64,000 nucleotides of DNA. Source: Lactiplantibacillus brownii. GTDB lineage: Bacteria; Bacillota; Bacilli; Lactobacillales; Lactobacillaceae. The position numbers and the translations under genes were made by a program. Below the pieces are notes generated by a model that searched no databases, was not told the origin of the DNA, and was given only the letters and a program-made list of their open reading frames with translations. Positions 9,314-19,155 of this stretch are shown here, in pieces (positions within the stretch are counted from its first letter, which is position 1; each line of letters starts with the position of its first letter). The stretch is taken from positions 2,046,001-2,110,000 of the forward strand of contig NZ_JAVCWF010000001.1 in the NCBI RefSeq assembly GCF_031085375.1, given 5' to 3'.

Positions 9314-10079
9314 AACACCATTACTTGCACTAAATAAAATCGTCACTAAGGTGAATGTGGGCACACCCAACGAAGTGTCGATCTTACAAGGGCTGAATTT
9401 AGACGTGTACGACGGCGACTTTATTACCGTGCTGGGTTCCAACGGCGCTGGTAAATCAACACTGTTTAACACGATTGGCGGTGGTTTACCCGTTGATAGT
9501 GGGACCATCAAGCTGAATGGTCGCGATATCACGCATCTTTCCGTTGAAAAACGGACGGCCTTTCTCGCACGGGTCTTTCAAGATCCTAAAATGGGCACAG
9601 CCCCACGGATGACAGTGGCGGAAAACCTACTGTTAGCCATGCATCGCGGACAACGACGGGGCTTGAAGCTACGGGGACTAAAGCAACAACTCCCCCACTT
9701 CAAAAAAATGACGGCGACCATGAAAAATGGTCTGGACTCGCGTTTGAACACCGCCACCGAGAACTTATCTGGTGGGCAACGCCAAGCACTAAGCTTCCTG
9801 ATGGCAACGGAACAACGCCCAGACCTCTTATTATTAGATGAACATACGGCAGCCTTAGATCCTAAAACTTCTGCCGAGTTAATGCATCAAACCAATGAAC
9901 GCGTGACACAGGAAAAACTCACCTGTTTAATGATCACACATCATTTGGATGATGCCTTAAAATACGGCAATCGTTTGATTGTACTTGATCAGGGCCAGAT
10001 TAAATTTGACGTTCGCGGCGCTGACAAAGCCGCATTGACCAAGGATAAATTATTAAGTTTCTTCGATACGATTGAATAG
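9300..10079 (+). CDS. ABC transporter ATP-binding protein, TrpZ-like
   Basis: Cytoplasmic ATPase of the importer. Walker A GSNGAGKST, Q-loop near RVFQDPKMGT, signature LSGGQRQALS, Walker B LLLLDEHTAALD and the H-loop in MITHHLDD are all present, so it should be active. ATG 9300 has AAAGGAG 9 bases upstream and overlaps the permease end by 14 bases. The in-frame TTG at 9291 is less likely. A terminator follows at 10086. The LLLDEHTAALD motif (His after Asp-Glu) is common in this ATPase subfamily. Confidence 0.92.
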   Translation: MTQTKTPLLALNKIVTKVNVGTPNEVSILQGLNLDVYDGDFITVLGSNGAGKSTLFNTIGGGLPVDSGTIKLNGRDITHLSVEKRTAFLARVFQDPKMGTAPRMTVAENLLLAMHRGQRRGLKLRGLKQQLPHFKKMTATMKNGLDSRLNTATENLSGGQRQALSFLMATEQRPDLLLLDEHTAALDPKTSAELMHQTNERVTQEKLTCLMITHHLDDALKYGNRLIVLDQGQIKFDVRGADKAALTKDKLLSFFDTIE

Positions 10080-10085
10080 GTCACT

Positions 10086-10118
10086 AAGACGTGTGAGATG
10101 ACGCTCATGCGTCTTTTT
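10086..10118 (+). terminator. Terminator of the TrpXYZ-like operon
   Basis: AAGACG (10086-10091) and TGAG pair with CTCA and CGTCTT (to 10115), followed by a T-run. It lies 6 bases after the ATPase stop codon. Confidence 0.8.
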
Positions 10119-10266
10119 TATTCTCGTCATCCCCTTTGAAATCCGGCTAAGACAACTAACTTACGCCAATCCTCGTGACCGTATTTTGCGGTTGTCCGCG
10201 ATAATTCAGCCGTCTCAAGATTAACCACTGAGAGGATTGAAAATAACAATTGGTTTTGCTGTTACT

Positions 10267-10306
10267 TGTGCACAATTAATGTTACGGTTAATTAGAACAG
10301 TTCTAA
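10267..10306 (+). promoter_or_regulatory. npr promoter with PerR-like palindrome
   Basis: A 7-1-7 palindrome, TTAGAACAGTTCTAA, at 10292-10306 fits the shape of PerR boxes (TTANAATNATTNTAA-like) with deviations in the centre. It overlaps a plausible promoter: TTGTGC (10266-10271), 17 bases, TAATTA (10289-10294). Peroxide control of an NADH peroxidase would make sense. The assignment to PerR is inference. Confidence 0.5.
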
Positions 10307-10330
10307 ACTATCTAATTGGAGGTTTTTAAC

Positions 10331-11689
10331 ATGAAAGTTATCGTTGTGGGTTCTTCACACGGTGGTTATGAAACCGTGCGCGGTATTTTGGCGGATCAAC
10401 CGGACGCTGAGATTCAATGGTATGAAAAAGGCGACTTCTTGTCGTTTCTCTCTTGTGGGATGCAATTGTATTTGGAAGGCGTTGTCAAAGATGTCAATGC
10501 GGTCAGTTATGCCACACCCGCTGGTATGTCAGCGCAAGGCGTTCACGTTTATGTCGAACAAGAAATTACCAAAATTGATCCGACACACCATACCGTCCAC
10601 GTGGTGAATCACGGTAACCACGTGGAACGCGACGAATCCTATGATAAATTAGTGCTAAGTGTTGGGGCGGTACCATTTGACTTACCCGTTCCCGGCCATG
10701 ATCTCAAAAACATTTATGCGATGCGGGGACGCGACTGGGCCATCAAGCTCAAGGCCAAAACTGTTGACCCAACCGTCAAAAATGTCGTTGTCATTGGTTC
10801 CGGCTACATTGGGATCGAAGCGGCAGAAATCTTCGCTAAGGCTGGCAAACAAGTAACCATTGTTGACATGTTGCCACGCCTATTGAGCCTATATTTGGAT
10901 GAAGAATTTACCACGACTTTGACCAAAGAATTGGCCGCTCATGGGGTTCAAGCCGCGGTTGGTCAAGGTGTGAAAGCCTTCAACGGTCAAGACGGTCACG
11001 TCATCTCTGTTAGCACTGAAAAAGGCACTTTTCCAGCCGATCTTGTCGTTTCAGCTGCGGGGATTCAGGCCAACACTGAAATGCTAAAAGGCGTTGTTGA
11101 CCTTGATGATCACGGTTTGATTAAAACCAACGATTACTTACAAACTAGCAATCCTGATATTTATGCCGTGGGGGATGCCACTCTGGTTCCTTTTGCACCA
11201 AATGGTCGAACCAATCGCATCGCCTTGGCTACTAATGCTCGGCGTCAAGGTCGTATTGCCGCCAAGAACCTCCTTGGCACCAAAATGGCCATGCCAGCAG
11301 TCTCTGGGTCATCAGCCCTCTCCGTCTTTGATTACCATTTTGCCTCAACTGGGGTTAAAGCTGGGACGGCCGAAAAACTGGGAGTCACCTGTGCATCGGT
11401 TCTGGTAACCGACACCGTTCGTCCAGCTTTCGTTCCAGCGGATGCCGGTAATGCTAAAGTTTGGTTCAAACTCACTTACGATCCTAAAGATGGCCGTATT
11501 TTGGGTGCCCAAATCATGTCAAAAGTCGATGTGACAGCCAACATCAATACCATTTCTTTAGCCATTCAAGCTAAACTAACCGTAGCCGACTTAGCCTACG
11601 CCGACTTCTTCTTCCAACCTGGTTACGATCGGCCTTGGAATATCATGAACGTTGCGGCGCAAAAAGCCGTTAAAGCCTTAGAAAAATAA
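10331..11689 (+). CDS. npr: NADH peroxidase
   Basis: FAD enzyme that reduces hydrogen peroxide to water with NADH through a cysteine-sulfenic acid. The sequence closely follows the Enterococcus faecalis enzyme as I recall it: His10 in GSSHGGYE, the redox Cys42 in [12 protein letters not shown], the NADH-binding [11 protein letters not shown] near residue 157, the FAD-binding YAVGDA near residue 282 and the C-terminal interface motif [15 protein letters not shown]. It is 452 residues. The ATG at 10331 follows TTGGAGG. H2O-forming NADH oxidases share much of this fold, so oxidase activity is the alternative. It is a single-gene unit with a strong terminator at 11703. Confidence 0.9.
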   Translation: MKVIVVGSSHGGYETVRGILADQPDAEIQWYEKGDFLSFLSCGMQLYLEGVVKDVNAVSYATPAGMSAQGVHVYVEQEITKIDPTHHTVHVVNHGNHVERDESYDKLVLSVGAVPFDLPVPGHDLKNIYAMRGRDWAIKLKAKTVDPTVKNVVVIGSGYIGIEAAEIFAKAGKQVTIVDMLPRLLSLYLDEEFTTTLTKELAAHGVQAAVGQGVKAFNGQDGHVISVSTEKGTFPADLVVSAAGIQANTEMLKGVVDLDDHGLIKTNDYLQTSNPDIYAVGDATLVPFAPNGRTNRIALATNARRQGRIAAKNLLGTKMAMPAVSGSSALSVFDYHFASTGVKAGTAEKLGVTCASVLVTDTVRPAFVPADAGNAKVWFKLTYDPKDGRILGAQIMSKVDVTANINTISLAIQAKLTVADLAYADFFFQPGYDRPWNIMNVAAQKAVKALEK

Positions 11690-11702
11690 TTGACCTTAAA
11701 TG

Positions 11703-11740
11703 AACTGATCAAAATCTGAATGAGATTTTGATCAGTTTTT
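11703..11740 (+). terminator. Terminator of npr
   Basis: Perfect 15-bp stem AACTGATCAAAATCT (11703-11717) / AGATTTTGATCAGTT (11723-11737) followed by T residues, 13 bases past the npr stop. Confidence 0.85.
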
Positions 11741-11796
11741 GTGTCCCACTTTTAAAACCAGTGCATCATGGCGTTCATATTTATTAAAATAAGTTC

Positions 11797-12338
11797 TTAA
11801 TTGTCCGTCTCCGTTGACCAGCACGTTTGCCGTGGGGGCAGACCTGCAGCCAAAGTCCGGTCTGCAGGGCGCTTTCAAGCCGAAGATCACGTCTTAAAAG
11901 TCGGCCAGACACTAACCTGGGTAAAACCGCCCAGCTAAGTGTCTCGACACGGCAAACGAACTGGTCCACTCCGGCGTCAGATAGTGATTTAACAAGAAAA
12001 CATTGATAACCCCAGTATCAATGAAAGAGCAATTGATATTAAGAATCACTGGTTAGCACAGGGCGGGCTGGATGATGCTCAGTGGTGAAATTTTTCAAGA
12101 GTGTGAGGGCCAACGGGGTGCTTCTGAGCATTGCCTAGCCATCACAATGACTCGGTGGTTTTCCGAGTGGTTGTGACGGTGTCCCAAGCGGAGGAAGCAG
12201 TTGGACCGAACACGTTTCAACTGCTGGTGAACTTCCAACTTAGGAAGAGCCCGGCTTGTGAGACCGCCTTTTGGCTCACAAACGTGGCCACCACGTTCCA
12301 GCATCAGTCCAGACCAACCGGAGCGGCAAATTGAACAG
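11797..12338 (+). repeat. Dispersed structured repeat, copy A (long form)
   Basis: Non-coding repeat of about 540 bp in the convergent gap between npr and the 12418 gene. The left end is TTGTCCGTCTCCGTTGACCA and the right end is the inverted form near AGACCAACCGGAGCGGCAAA, giving imperfect terminal inverted repeats. Module 1 is closed by a stem whose arms are GACCAGCACGTTTGCCGTG (11816-11834) and CACGGCAAACGAACTGGTC (11948-11966). Inside are a CTGCAG hairpin and an AGACACT/AGTGTCT hairpin. Module 2 near the right end has TTGTGAG/CTCACAA and ACGTGG/CCACGT hairpins. Relative to copy B it carries roughly 120 extra bases (about 12095-12245) with its own hairpins. Short ORFs inside it follow the repeat and are not credible genes. 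Confidence 0.85.
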
Positions 12339-12417
12339 ACATCAATAAATACGAACGCGACGACGCACTAATCTAAAAAAGCCAGTGACTTTTACGCCAC
12401 TGACTCTTTTGAAACCA

Positions 12418-13278
12418 TTACTTATAAATATTGATTAACCCTTGTGTGCCTTGATCTCCAAGACCCTTCGCATCGACCATCACTTCGTAAAGACGTTTAG
12501 CTTGGGCTGTTGCCACCAAGTTTAACCCCATTGCGTCCGCTTCACTTAACGCAATCCGTAAATCCTTTAAGAAATGACGCGCGAAGAAACCGGGAGTATA
12601 ATCGTCCTTCAAAATCCGAGGCACATAATTGTCCATGCTCCAATTGTCCGCACCACCACTGGATAAGGTGGTTAAAATCTTTTGCGGATCTAGACCAGCC
12701 GCTTTAGTGTATAACAACATTTCGGTTAAACCAGTCATCGTCCCAGCAATCATGATTTGATTGGCCATTTTGGCATGCTGACCAGTCCCGGCCGCGCCAA
12801 AGTGATTAACTTGATGTCCAATCACTTTAAATAGTGGTTGCATCGCGTCATACGTGGCATCATCGCCACCGACCATAATCGTCAATGTCGCATTTTTCGC
12901 CCCAACATCACCACCAGAAACCGGCGCATCCAGTGCGTGGAAACCATGAGCCTGCGCGTAATCCGCAATCTTAACCGCTAGCTTTGGCCGGCTAGTTGTC
13001 ATATCGATCACCGTTTTGCCGGCCGCTAACCCTTCAAAAATACCATGTTCACCAAAGTAAACTTGTTCAACATCCGCTGGAAAACCAACCATCGTAAAGA
13101 CCACATCGCTTTGCTTAGCGACGGCAGCCGGATTGTCTGCCCAAGTAGCACCGTTCGCCACTAACGCATCCGCTTTACTTTTAGTCCGATTATAGACCGT
13201 CAGTTGATATCCCGCGGCCATCAAATTCTTGGCAATCGCGGACCCCATTACACCAGTACCAATAAAACCTAATTCCAT
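12418..13278 (-). CDS. NAD(P)-dependent beta-hydroxyacid dehydrogenase
   Basis: Member of the 3-hydroxyisobutyrate / tartronate semialdehyde / glyoxylate reductase family, which oxidises or reduces small beta-hydroxyacids. It is 286 residues: N-terminal Rossmann motif GFIGTGVMGSAIAKNL, the DAPVSGGDVGAKNATLTIMVGG substrate region, and the catalytic Lys in GQHAKMANQ (around residue 170). ATG 13278 follows AAAGGTGA inside the end of terC. The gene starts one base after the terC stop, so the two form an operon. The true substrate cannot be told from sequence. Confidence 0.9.
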   Translation of the reverse strand: MELGFIGTGVMGSAIAKNLMAAGYQLTVYNRTKSKADALVANGATWADNPAAVAKQSDVVFTMVGFPADVEQVYFGEHGIFEGLAAGKTVIDMTTSRPKLAVKIADYAQAHGFHALDAPVSGGDVGAKNATLTIMVGGDDATYDAMQPLFKVIGHQVNHFGAAGTGQHAKMANQIMIAGTMTGLTEMLLYTKAAGLDPQKILTTLSSGGADNWSMDNYVPRILKDDYTPGFFARHFLKDLRIALSEADAMGLNLVATAQAKRLYEVMVDAKGLGDQGTQGLINIYK

Positions 13279-13279
13279 G

Positions 13280-14041
13280 TCATTCACCTTTCTTTGACTC
13301 ATTGACCGCTTGACGACGCTGACGGACATAATGAATCGTCAATGTAATCACAAACGCCGCCAAAACAATCAATCCAAATGCTGCGGCTGGAATATCCCAG
13401 CCAATTATTGGAATAGAAACTGCTAATTTAATGGCAATAATGACGATCAAACAATACGCCATTGTTTCCAATTCAGGAATTTTACGCATCAGTCGCATAA
13501 TCACTTCAGCAATCCCACGCATGCAAGCAATCCCAATCATCCCACCGATTAAAACAATCACTGGATTGTTAGAAATCGCTAACGAAGCTAATACTGAATC
13601 AATCGAAAAAATAATATCCATCATTTCAATCTGAACAACGACTGACCAGAACTGACTCAAACCTAACCACCGATGCTGTTGCCGCGGCTTTTCAGGTTTG
13701 GGCTGTTTTTGTGTAAAAAAGCGATAAACTAAATAAAATAAGTAACCCGCACCTAGCACTTTAATTTCCCAAAAACTAATTAAGTACGTGCCAATGCCGA
13801 TAATTAAGAAACGAAATAGATACGCGCCCCATAAACCATAGAATAATGATTTCTCACGATCTTGCAAATTGTCTAAGCTCTGCGTCTGCGCGGCCAATAC
13901 CACCGCATTATCCACGGACAACAAGCATTCAATAATCGCTAACGACAAAATAATCAACCAGTCATTAGCAGAGGTGAAAACTTGGCCCCAATTAGCGGCG
14001 CTGAAAAACGGCCCATACAGTTGTTCGATAAAATGTAACAC
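13280..14041 (-). CDS. TerC family integral membrane protein
   Basis: Member of the TerC/YkoY/Alx family, which in other bacteria has been linked to metal (manganese) export and membrane protein homeostasis. About 253 residues with seven or so hydrophobic segments and the acidic membrane motifs SVDNAVVLA and FSIDSVLA expected of the family. I choose the GTG at 14041 because AAAGAGG lies 7 bases upstream; the TTG further out has no site. It is upstream of and nearly contiguous with the dehydrogenase at 12418-13278. Confidence 0.88.
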   Translation of the reverse strand: MLHFIEQLYGPFFSAANWGQVFTSANDWLIILSLAIIECLLSVDNAVVLAAQTQSLDNLQDREKSLFYGLWGAYLFRFLIIGIGTYLISFWEIKVLGAGYLFYLVYRFFTQKQPKPEKPRQQHRWLGLSQFWSVVVQIEMMDIIFSIDSVLASLAISNNPVIVLIGGMIGIACMRGIAEVIMRLMRKIPELETMAYCLIVIIAIKLAVSIPIIGWDIPAAAFGLIVLAAFVITLTIHYVRQRRQAVNESKKGE

Positions 14042-14149
14042 GCCTAAACCTCTTTCCAAGTGAGTTTAATTCTACACTTTCAGTATACCCGTTCTCTTCA
14101 AGCTTTTAACGGTCCAAGTTTATTTTTCAAAAACAAACCTTTTTTTAGA

Positions 14150-14178
14150 CACAAAAAGCGAGCAAAAACCGCCCGCTA
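14150..14178 (-). terminator. Likely terminator of the his operon
   Basis: Minus-strand hairpin AGCGGGC (14177-14171) / GCTCGCT (14163-14157), one mismatch, then a T-run. It lies about 560 bases past hisC, with repeat copy B in between, and upstream of terC. Confidence 0.6.
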
Positions 14179-14298
14179 TACCTTGACTGATTAGGCACAC
14201 TGTTGATGACACCAGTGTCTCGTGATAACTATCCAAACAAACCACTTATTCAAATTATTTATGTCCAATACATCGTTGCATTTATATTTACAAGCACT

Positions 14299-14718
14299 GT
14301 TCAATTTGTCCGACTGCGTTGACCAGTACGTTCACCGTGGGGGCAGACCTGCAGCCAAAGTTCGGTCTGCAGGGCGCTTTCAAGCCGAAGCCCACGTCTT
14401 AAAAGTCGGCCAGACACTAACCTGGGAAAATCACCCAGCTAAGTGTCTTGACACGGCGAACATACTGGTCCACTCCGACATCAAACAGTGGTAGCAACCA
14501 AAAGGATATTGGTACGCTTAATACCAACAAAAGCCAACTGGTATCAGGACTACTGACTAGCGCAGGACGGGCTGGATGATGCTCAGTGGTGAAATTTCTC
14601 TTTGCTGAGGGTTTTCCAGCTTAGAGAAAGCCCGGCTTGTGAGACCGCCCTTTGGCTCACAAACGTGGCCACCACGTTCCAGCATCAGTCCAGACCAACC
14701 AGAGCGACAAACTAAACG
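14299..14718 (+). repeat. Dispersed structured repeat, copy B
   Basis: About 420 bp, placed 20 bases past the hisC stop and before the presumed his terminator, so it should be transcribed as the antisense of its own reading direction. Ends: TTCAATTTGTCCGACTGCG on the left and the inverted form of TTTAGTTTGTCGCTCTGG on the right. Module 1 stem: GACCAGTACGTTCACCGTG (14320-14338) with CACGGCGAACATACTGGTC (14453-14471). Inner hairpins as in copy A. Module 2 has TTTCTC/GAGAAA, TTGTGAG/CTCACAA and ACGTGG/CCACGT. Confidence 0.87.
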
Positions 14719-14738
14719 GATCGTCATAAATAAGACCA

Positions 14739-15818
14739 CTACGATGCGTTTGCTTGATACGCTGCAATCAAGGATCGCAATGCCTGACCATCTGCCGCAG
14801 TCCCAATGGTTAAACGCAGCCAGTCCGCACGTAGACCCGTTCGTAAACTATAACCATGGTGTAATAAATATTCCGCTAACGCTGCTGCGTCGGGATACGC
14901 AAAGAAAATAAAATTAGCATCACTCTGATCGTAACGAATGCCATGCTGGTCAAAGAAAGTCAGCCAAGCCTCTCGCTCCGCAGCGTTTTTGGTCACAGTG
15001 GCACGGACAAAAGCTTGATCTTGAAGTGCAGCCAATGCAGCAACTTGGGTAATCGAATTGACGTTATACGGCAACCGGACTGCTTGCATCGTTGCCGCGT
15101 ATGCCTTGGAGAAAACAGCATAGCCAATTCGAAAGTTGGCGAGACCATACGCTTTGGAAAAAGTGCGCATCACGACCACATTGTCATATTTGCTTGGTAA
15201 TTGGATTGCGGTGAGTGCCGCCGCATTCATGGCAAAATCAATATAAGCTTCATCGATCAGCACCATCGTCGTCGCTGGCACTTGTTGAATAAATTGCTCA
15301 ATCTGAGCTAACGATTCACTCGTGCCTGTTGGATTATTGGGATTGCATAACCAGACCATTTTCACGGCTGGCGTTAAAGCCGACACTAGCCCCTTAAAAT
15401 CGACTTGATCATTGGCCAATGTTGGCACAGCAAGGAGCTTGGCCCCTTCAATTTCTGCATGTAAGGCATATTCAGAAAAAGTTGGCGCCGAAACGAGCAC
15501 TCGATCCCTCGCTGATAAGAAGGTCCGTGAGACCATCGCAATCATTTCATCTAAGCCGACACTAAATACGATCTGATCAGGAGCGACCGCTTGCTGCTGT
15601 GCCACAGCTTGTCTCAAAGCTGTGGCCTCACCGTCAGGATAACGATTACTATTATTAAAGTCCCAAGCTTTGACGGCCGTCGCCACTTTAGGTGACGTCC
15701 CATACGGATTCTCATTTGCAGAGAGACGTACTAGTCGAGTGAGACCCAGCTCGGCTTTCAGCGTTGCCAGTGGCTTTTCGGGCACATACGGCTGTAATTT
15801 ACGCACACTTTCCTTCAT
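14739..15818 (-). CDS. hisC: Histidinol-phosphate aminotransferase
   Basis: PLP class I/II aminotransferase converting imidazole-acetol phosphate to histidinol phosphate. About 359 residues. Visible motifs: SANENPYGTSP near the N-terminus, NPNNPTGT in the cofactor domain, VLIDEAYIDF, and the Schiff-base lysine in RTFSKAYGLANFRIGY. ATG 15818 follows GTAGGAGGACAC; the in-frame extension further upstream overlaps hisE and is rejected. Last gene of the operon, 13 bases after hisE. Confidence 0.94.
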   Translation of the reverse strand: MKESVRKLQPYVPEKPLATLKAELGLTRLVRLSANENPYGTSPKVATAVKAWDFNNSNRYPDGEATALRQAVAQQQAVAPDQIVFSVGLDEMIAMVSRTFLSARDRVLVSAPTFSEYALHAEIEGAKLLAVPTLANDQVDFKGLVSALTPAVKMVWLCNPNNPTGTSESLAQIEQFIQQVPATTMVLIDEAYIDFAMNAAALTAIQLPSKYDNVVVMRTFSKAYGLANFRIGYAVFSKAYAATMQAVRLPYNVNSITQVAALAALQDQAFVRATVTKNAAEREAWLTFFDQHGIRYDQSDANFIFFAYPDAAALAEYLLHHGYSLRTGLRADWLRLTIGTAADGQALRSLIAAYQANAS

Positions 15819-15831
15819 ATATAGTGTCCTC

Positions 15832-16155
15832 CTACAAATTCTTGATTTCGGGACGATCCTTAAAATCACTCATCTTGCCTTCACGTTGCGCTAATTCTGA
15901 CTTGATCTGATCAAAACTGACTCCTTGTTGGACCAATAAGACCAGCACGTGATAGAATAAATCAGCCGTTTCATACACCAACTGACCCTCATCAGGATTT
16001 TTAGCGGCAACGACGACCTCGGTAGCTTCTTCGCCCACCTTTTTCAGGATTTTATCCAAGCCCTCCGTAAACAAATAATCGGTATAAGACCCTTTTTTCG
16101 GGTTCTTTTGCCGTGCAGCAATCAATTGATATAAGTCTTCCATATCTTGCATCAT
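15832..16155 (-). CDS. hisE: Phosphoribosyl-ATP pyrophosphatase
   Basis: Second step of histidine synthesis, hydrolysing PR-ATP to PR-AMP. 107 residues, a stand-alone MazG-like domain. The metal-binding [12 protein letters not shown] helix, followed by [14 protein letters not shown], matches the family. Start at ATG ATG 16155/16152 after GAGAGGAAG. Separate from hisI here, unlike the fused HisIE of many bacteria. Confidence 0.95.
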   Translation of the reverse strand: MMQDMEDLYQLIAARQKNPKKGSYTDYLFTEGLDKILKKVGEEATEVVVAAKNPDEGQLVYETADLFYHVLVLLVQQGVSFDQIKSELAQREGKMSDFKDRPEIKNL

Positions 16156-16167
16156 TATTCTTCCTCT

Positions 16168-16485
16168 CTATAAAACTGGCTTGAAGAAACAACTCGTGTG
16201 TCCGGTATGACAAGCCGGCCCATGTGGCGTCACCGCAATTAATAAGGTGTCGTTATCACAATCCAGCGTGATGTGCACCACGTCTTGCAAGTGACCACTA
16301 GTAGCCCCCTTATGCCAAAGCTCCTGCCGCGACCGTGACCAAAACCAGGTCTGACCCGAAGCAAGTGTCCGGCGATAACTCTCCGCATTCATCCAAGCAA
16401 CCATCAGAACCGCTTTCGTTGTCGCATCCGTGACGACAGTCGTGACTAGGCCATCACCCTTTTTAAAATCTGGCTGTTCAGTCAT
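16168..16485 (-). CDS. hisI: Phosphoribosyl-AMP cyclohydrolase
   Basis: Opens the adenine ring of PR-AMP. 105 residues. The conserved [13 protein letters not shown] and [18 protein letters not shown] segments and the metal site DCDNDTLL plus [10 protein letters not shown] are all present. Overlaps hisF by 4 bases (ATGA). Confidence 0.95.
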   Translation of the reverse strand: MTEQPDFKKGDGLVTTVVTDATTKAVLMVAWMNAESYRRTLASGQTWFWSRSRQELWHKGATSGHLQDVVHITLDCDNDTLLIAVTPHGPACHTGHTSCFFKPVL

Positions 16486-17240
16486 CGCACGACCACTCCT
16501 TTCACTTTTAAAGCTTGCTTAACTTGTGCAATGGTGAGCTCGCCATAATGGAAAACGGAGGCTGCGAGTGCCCCATCCACTGGCGACTGATCAAACACCT
16601 TGACGAAATCTACCAATGTGCCCGCACCGCCAGAAGCGATGATGGGTACTGACACCACGGCACCAAGTTGTTGATAGAGCCGCAGATCAAACCCCGTCTT
16701 GGTCCCGTCACGATCCATACTTGTGACTAATAACTCACCGGCGCCTAACTGCACGGCTCGCTGCGCCCAAGTCAGTGCCGTCAAATCGGTTGCCTGTTGG
16801 CCGCCATGAGTGTAGACGCGATAGTCGTGGCGGCGGTCGTCCCAGGCCACATCAATTGCGACCACGATACACTGATTACCAAACTTTTCAGCACCCGCTT
16901 GGATTAATTTAGGGTTAGCGACCGCGGCCGAATTAATCGCAATTTTATCAGCGCCGGCCTTGAGTAGGCGCTGCATATCAGCCACACTACTAATCCCACC
17001 ACCAATCGTCAGCGGCATGAAAACTTGTGCTGAGACTTGCTCGACTAAATCGACCATCGTTTGACGCTGCTCGTTGGTCGCAGAAATATCCAAGAACACC
17101 AACTCATCGGCACCCTGTTGTTGGTATGCAGCCGCAATTGCGACCGGGTCACCCACATCCGTTAAATGCACGAAGTTGATTCCTTTTTTTACCCGGCCAT
17201 CCGCAACATCCAAACACGGAATTAAGCGTTTCGCTAACAT
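16482..17240 (-). CDS. hisF: Imidazole glycerol phosphate synthase, cyclase subunit
   Basis: TIM-barrel cyclase that uses ammonia from HisH to make IGP and AICAR. 252 residues. Conserved starts and ends: [18 protein letters not shown] at the N-terminus with the catalytic Asp in [18 protein letters not shown], and [12 protein letters not shown] with the second catalytic Asp. Overlaps hisA by 7 bases. Confidence 0.97.
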   Translation of the reverse strand: MLAKRLIPCLDVADGRVKKGINFVHLTDVGDPVAIAAAYQQQGADELVFLDISATNEQRQTMVDLVEQVSAQVFMPLTIGGGISSVADMQRLLKAGADKIAINSAAVANPKLIQAGAEKFGNQCIVVAIDVAWDDRRHDYRVYTHGGQQATDLTALTWAQRAVQLGAGELLVTSMDRDGTKTGFDLRLYQQLGAVVSVPIIASGGAGTLVDFVKVFDQSPVDGALAASVFHYGELTIAQVKQALKVKGVVVR

Positions 17241-17959
17241 GCATCCACCTCCGCGAGGGCCGCCAAAGTGACGGTTCCTTCATATAAAGCTTTCCCAATG
17301 ATGACATCGTGAATCCCCAGCGTATTCAACGTCTGCACATCGGTTAGATTACGGATTCCACCACTGGCGACCAAATTTGCAGTCGATATTTTTGCCTGCA
17401 ACTGGGCCAACAATTCCAGATTAGGGCCCTGCATCGTGCCATCCCTGGCAACGTCAGTCACGATAAAATGTTTGGCGCCACTCGCCATCATCGTGGCAAT
17501 CAGCGTACTCATTTTAGTTTGCGATTGGGCTAACCACCCATTAATCGCAACGCGACCGTTTTGACCATCCACACCGATCACAATGCGATCACCCCCAAAG
17601 TCTGCCAATAACTGTTTCACCAAAGTAGGATCATCCAACGCGGCTGACCCTAGAATCAACCGGTCAATCCCCAACTTTAAGTACCGCGTCGCAAGGGCAT
17701 AACTCCGAATCCCTCCACCGAGCTCTAAAGCCCCGGTAAACGCTTGGCGAATCGCCGTTATCGTGGCCATATTTTCTGGTTGACCGGACTTGGCACCATC
17801 CAGATCGACCAAATGGAGTTGTCGCAATCCGGCCGCCGTCACTTGTTGGGCCTGTGCCACCGGATCGGCATTAATTAACGTCGTCTGGTGATAATCACCT
17901 TGATACAGCCGGACACTTTGACCGGCTTTTAAATCAATTGCTGGAAAAATCATTGGCAT
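17234..17959 (-). CDS. hisA: ProFAR isomerase
   Basis: Amadori isomerase, a TIM barrel related to HisF. 241 residues. [18 protein letters not shown] at the N-terminus holds the first catalytic Asp; ELGGGIR and [14 protein letters not shown] hold the phosphate site and the second Asp. Start ATG 17959 overlaps hisH by 26 bases. A second in-frame ATG lies two codons on. Confidence 0.96.
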   Translation of the reverse strand: MPMIFPAIDLKAGQSVRLYQGDYHQTTLINADPVAQAQQVTAAGLRQLHLVDLDGAKSGQPENMATITAIRQAFTGALELGGGIRSYALATRYLKLGIDRLILGSAALDDPTLVKQLLADFGGDRIVIGVDGQNGRVAINGWLAQSQTKMSTLIATMMASGAKHFIVTDVARDGTMQGPNLELLAQLQAKISTANLVASGGIRNLTDVQTLNTLGIHDVIIGKALYEGTVTLAALAEVDAC

Positions 17960-18560
17960 TCACCATTTCCTTAAAAGTTGCTAACTGCGCTAAACCAACT
18001 TGGCCACTCTTTTCGGGATGAAACTGCATCCCCAAGATATTTTGATATTGCACGATGCTCGGAATTTGCACGCCATGCTGTACGCTAGCCACGACCTGCG
18101 TTGCTGGGCTAACGGCATAATAGGAGTGGACAAAGTACGTATACTGATGATCAATACTGGCAAACTGATGCTGTGATTGTTGGAGTTCATTTTCATTCCA
18201 ACCCATCTGAGGGACTTTCACTCCTAACCCCGTCGGAATCGCGACTACTCGCCCTCGTAACAGCCCCAAACCAGCATGTTGACCATATTCGGTACTACTT
18301 TCAAATAATAATTGCATGCCTAAACAAATGCCCAACATCGGCTTCCCACTTCGTCCTAACCGTTGTAAAGTCGAGACCAAGTGCCGCTCATCTAATGCTT
18401 GCATTGCGGCCGCAAACGCCCCAACCCCAGGCAGGATCACGGCATCCGCTGCCGCTAAGACGGCCGGATCAGCGGTCACAATTGTCGGCACTTGCAAATA
18501 AGTAAAGGCTTTTTGTAAATTTCGCGTATTTCCCGTATCGTAATCGACAATGGCAAACAT
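17934..18560 (-). CDS. hisH: Imidazole glycerol phosphate synthase, glutaminase subunit
   Basis: Class I glutamine amidotransferase that feeds ammonia to HisF. 208 residues. Catalytic triad: Cys in GICLGMQLLFE, and His-x-Glu in GMQFHPEKSG. N-terminal VDYDTGNTRNL is typical. Its start overlaps the hisB stop by one base (TGATG). Confidence 0.96.
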   Translation of the reverse strand: MFAIVDYDTGNTRNLQKAFTYLQVPTIVTADPAVLAAADAVILPGVGAFAAAMQALDERHLVSTLQRLGRSGKPMLGICLGMQLLFESSTEYGQHAGLGLLRGRVVAIPTGLGVKVPQMGWNENELQQSQHQFASIDHQYTYFVHSYYAVSPATQVVASVQHGVQIPSIVQYQNILGMQFHPEKSGQVGLAQLATFKEMVNANDFSSN

Positions 18561-19144
18561 CAGATCACACCCTTAGTGGAGTTCACCCCGACGATTTCTG
18601 GATTAATGGTTACTGCGTCACGCATCGCTCGCCCAAAAGCTTTAAACAAGCTTTCAACTTTGTGATGTGTATTGCGGCCATATAGGATGCGCGCGTGTAA
18701 GTTCATTTCTGCCGCAAAAGCCGTTGCTTGAAAGAAGTCTTCAACGGTTTCAGTATCCAGACCGCCTAAGCGGGGATTCGTTAATTCGGCGTTAAAGACT
18801 AAATACGACCGCCCACTCAGATCCACACTGACTTGTCCCAACGTTTCGTCCATAGGAACAAATTCAGTCCCATACCGTTCGATCCCAACTTTGTCACCCA
18901 AAGCTTGTTTAAAACACTCGCCCAATACGATTCCAGTATCTTCCGTGGTGTGGTGCGGGTCGACATCCAGATCACCATGCGCCTTGACGATCAAGCCAAA
19001 GCGACCGTGTTTCGCAAATAGGGTCAACATGTGATTCAAGAAACCAATTCCCGTGTCAATTTCAATGCCACTCTGTTCATCTAAATTCAAACTAATCTCA
19101 ATCTGAGTTTCCTTGGTTTCACGTTTAATCGTTGCTTGTCGCAT
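18560..19144 (-). CDS. hisB: Imidazoleglycerol-phosphate dehydratase
   Basis: Dehydrates IGP. 194 residues, dehydratase domain only; the phosphatase activity fused in E. coli HisB is provided here by the PHP enzyme at 22659-23495. The metal-binding motifs [19 protein letters not shown] and [16 protein letters not shown] are present. Confidence 0.97.
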   Translation of the reverse strand: MRQATIKRETKETQIEISLNLDEQSGIEIDTGIGFLNHMLTLFAKHGRFGLIVKAHGDLDVDPHHTTEDTGIVLGECFKQALGDKVGIERYGTEFVPMDETLGQVSVDLSGRSYLVFNAELTNPRLGGLDTETVEDFFQATAFAAEMNLHARILYGRNTHHKVESLFKAFGRAMRDAVTINPEIVGVNSTKGVI

Positions 19145-19155
19145 TAGCTGACCTC

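Noticed and set aside
12095..12334. Open frames on both strands inside repeat copy A
   Set aside because: They follow the repeat sequence, are antisense to each other, have no ribosome sites and do not match known protein patterns; the other copies give different frames.
14222..14739. Open frames inside repeat copy B
   Set aside because: Same reason: they are by-products of the structured repeat.
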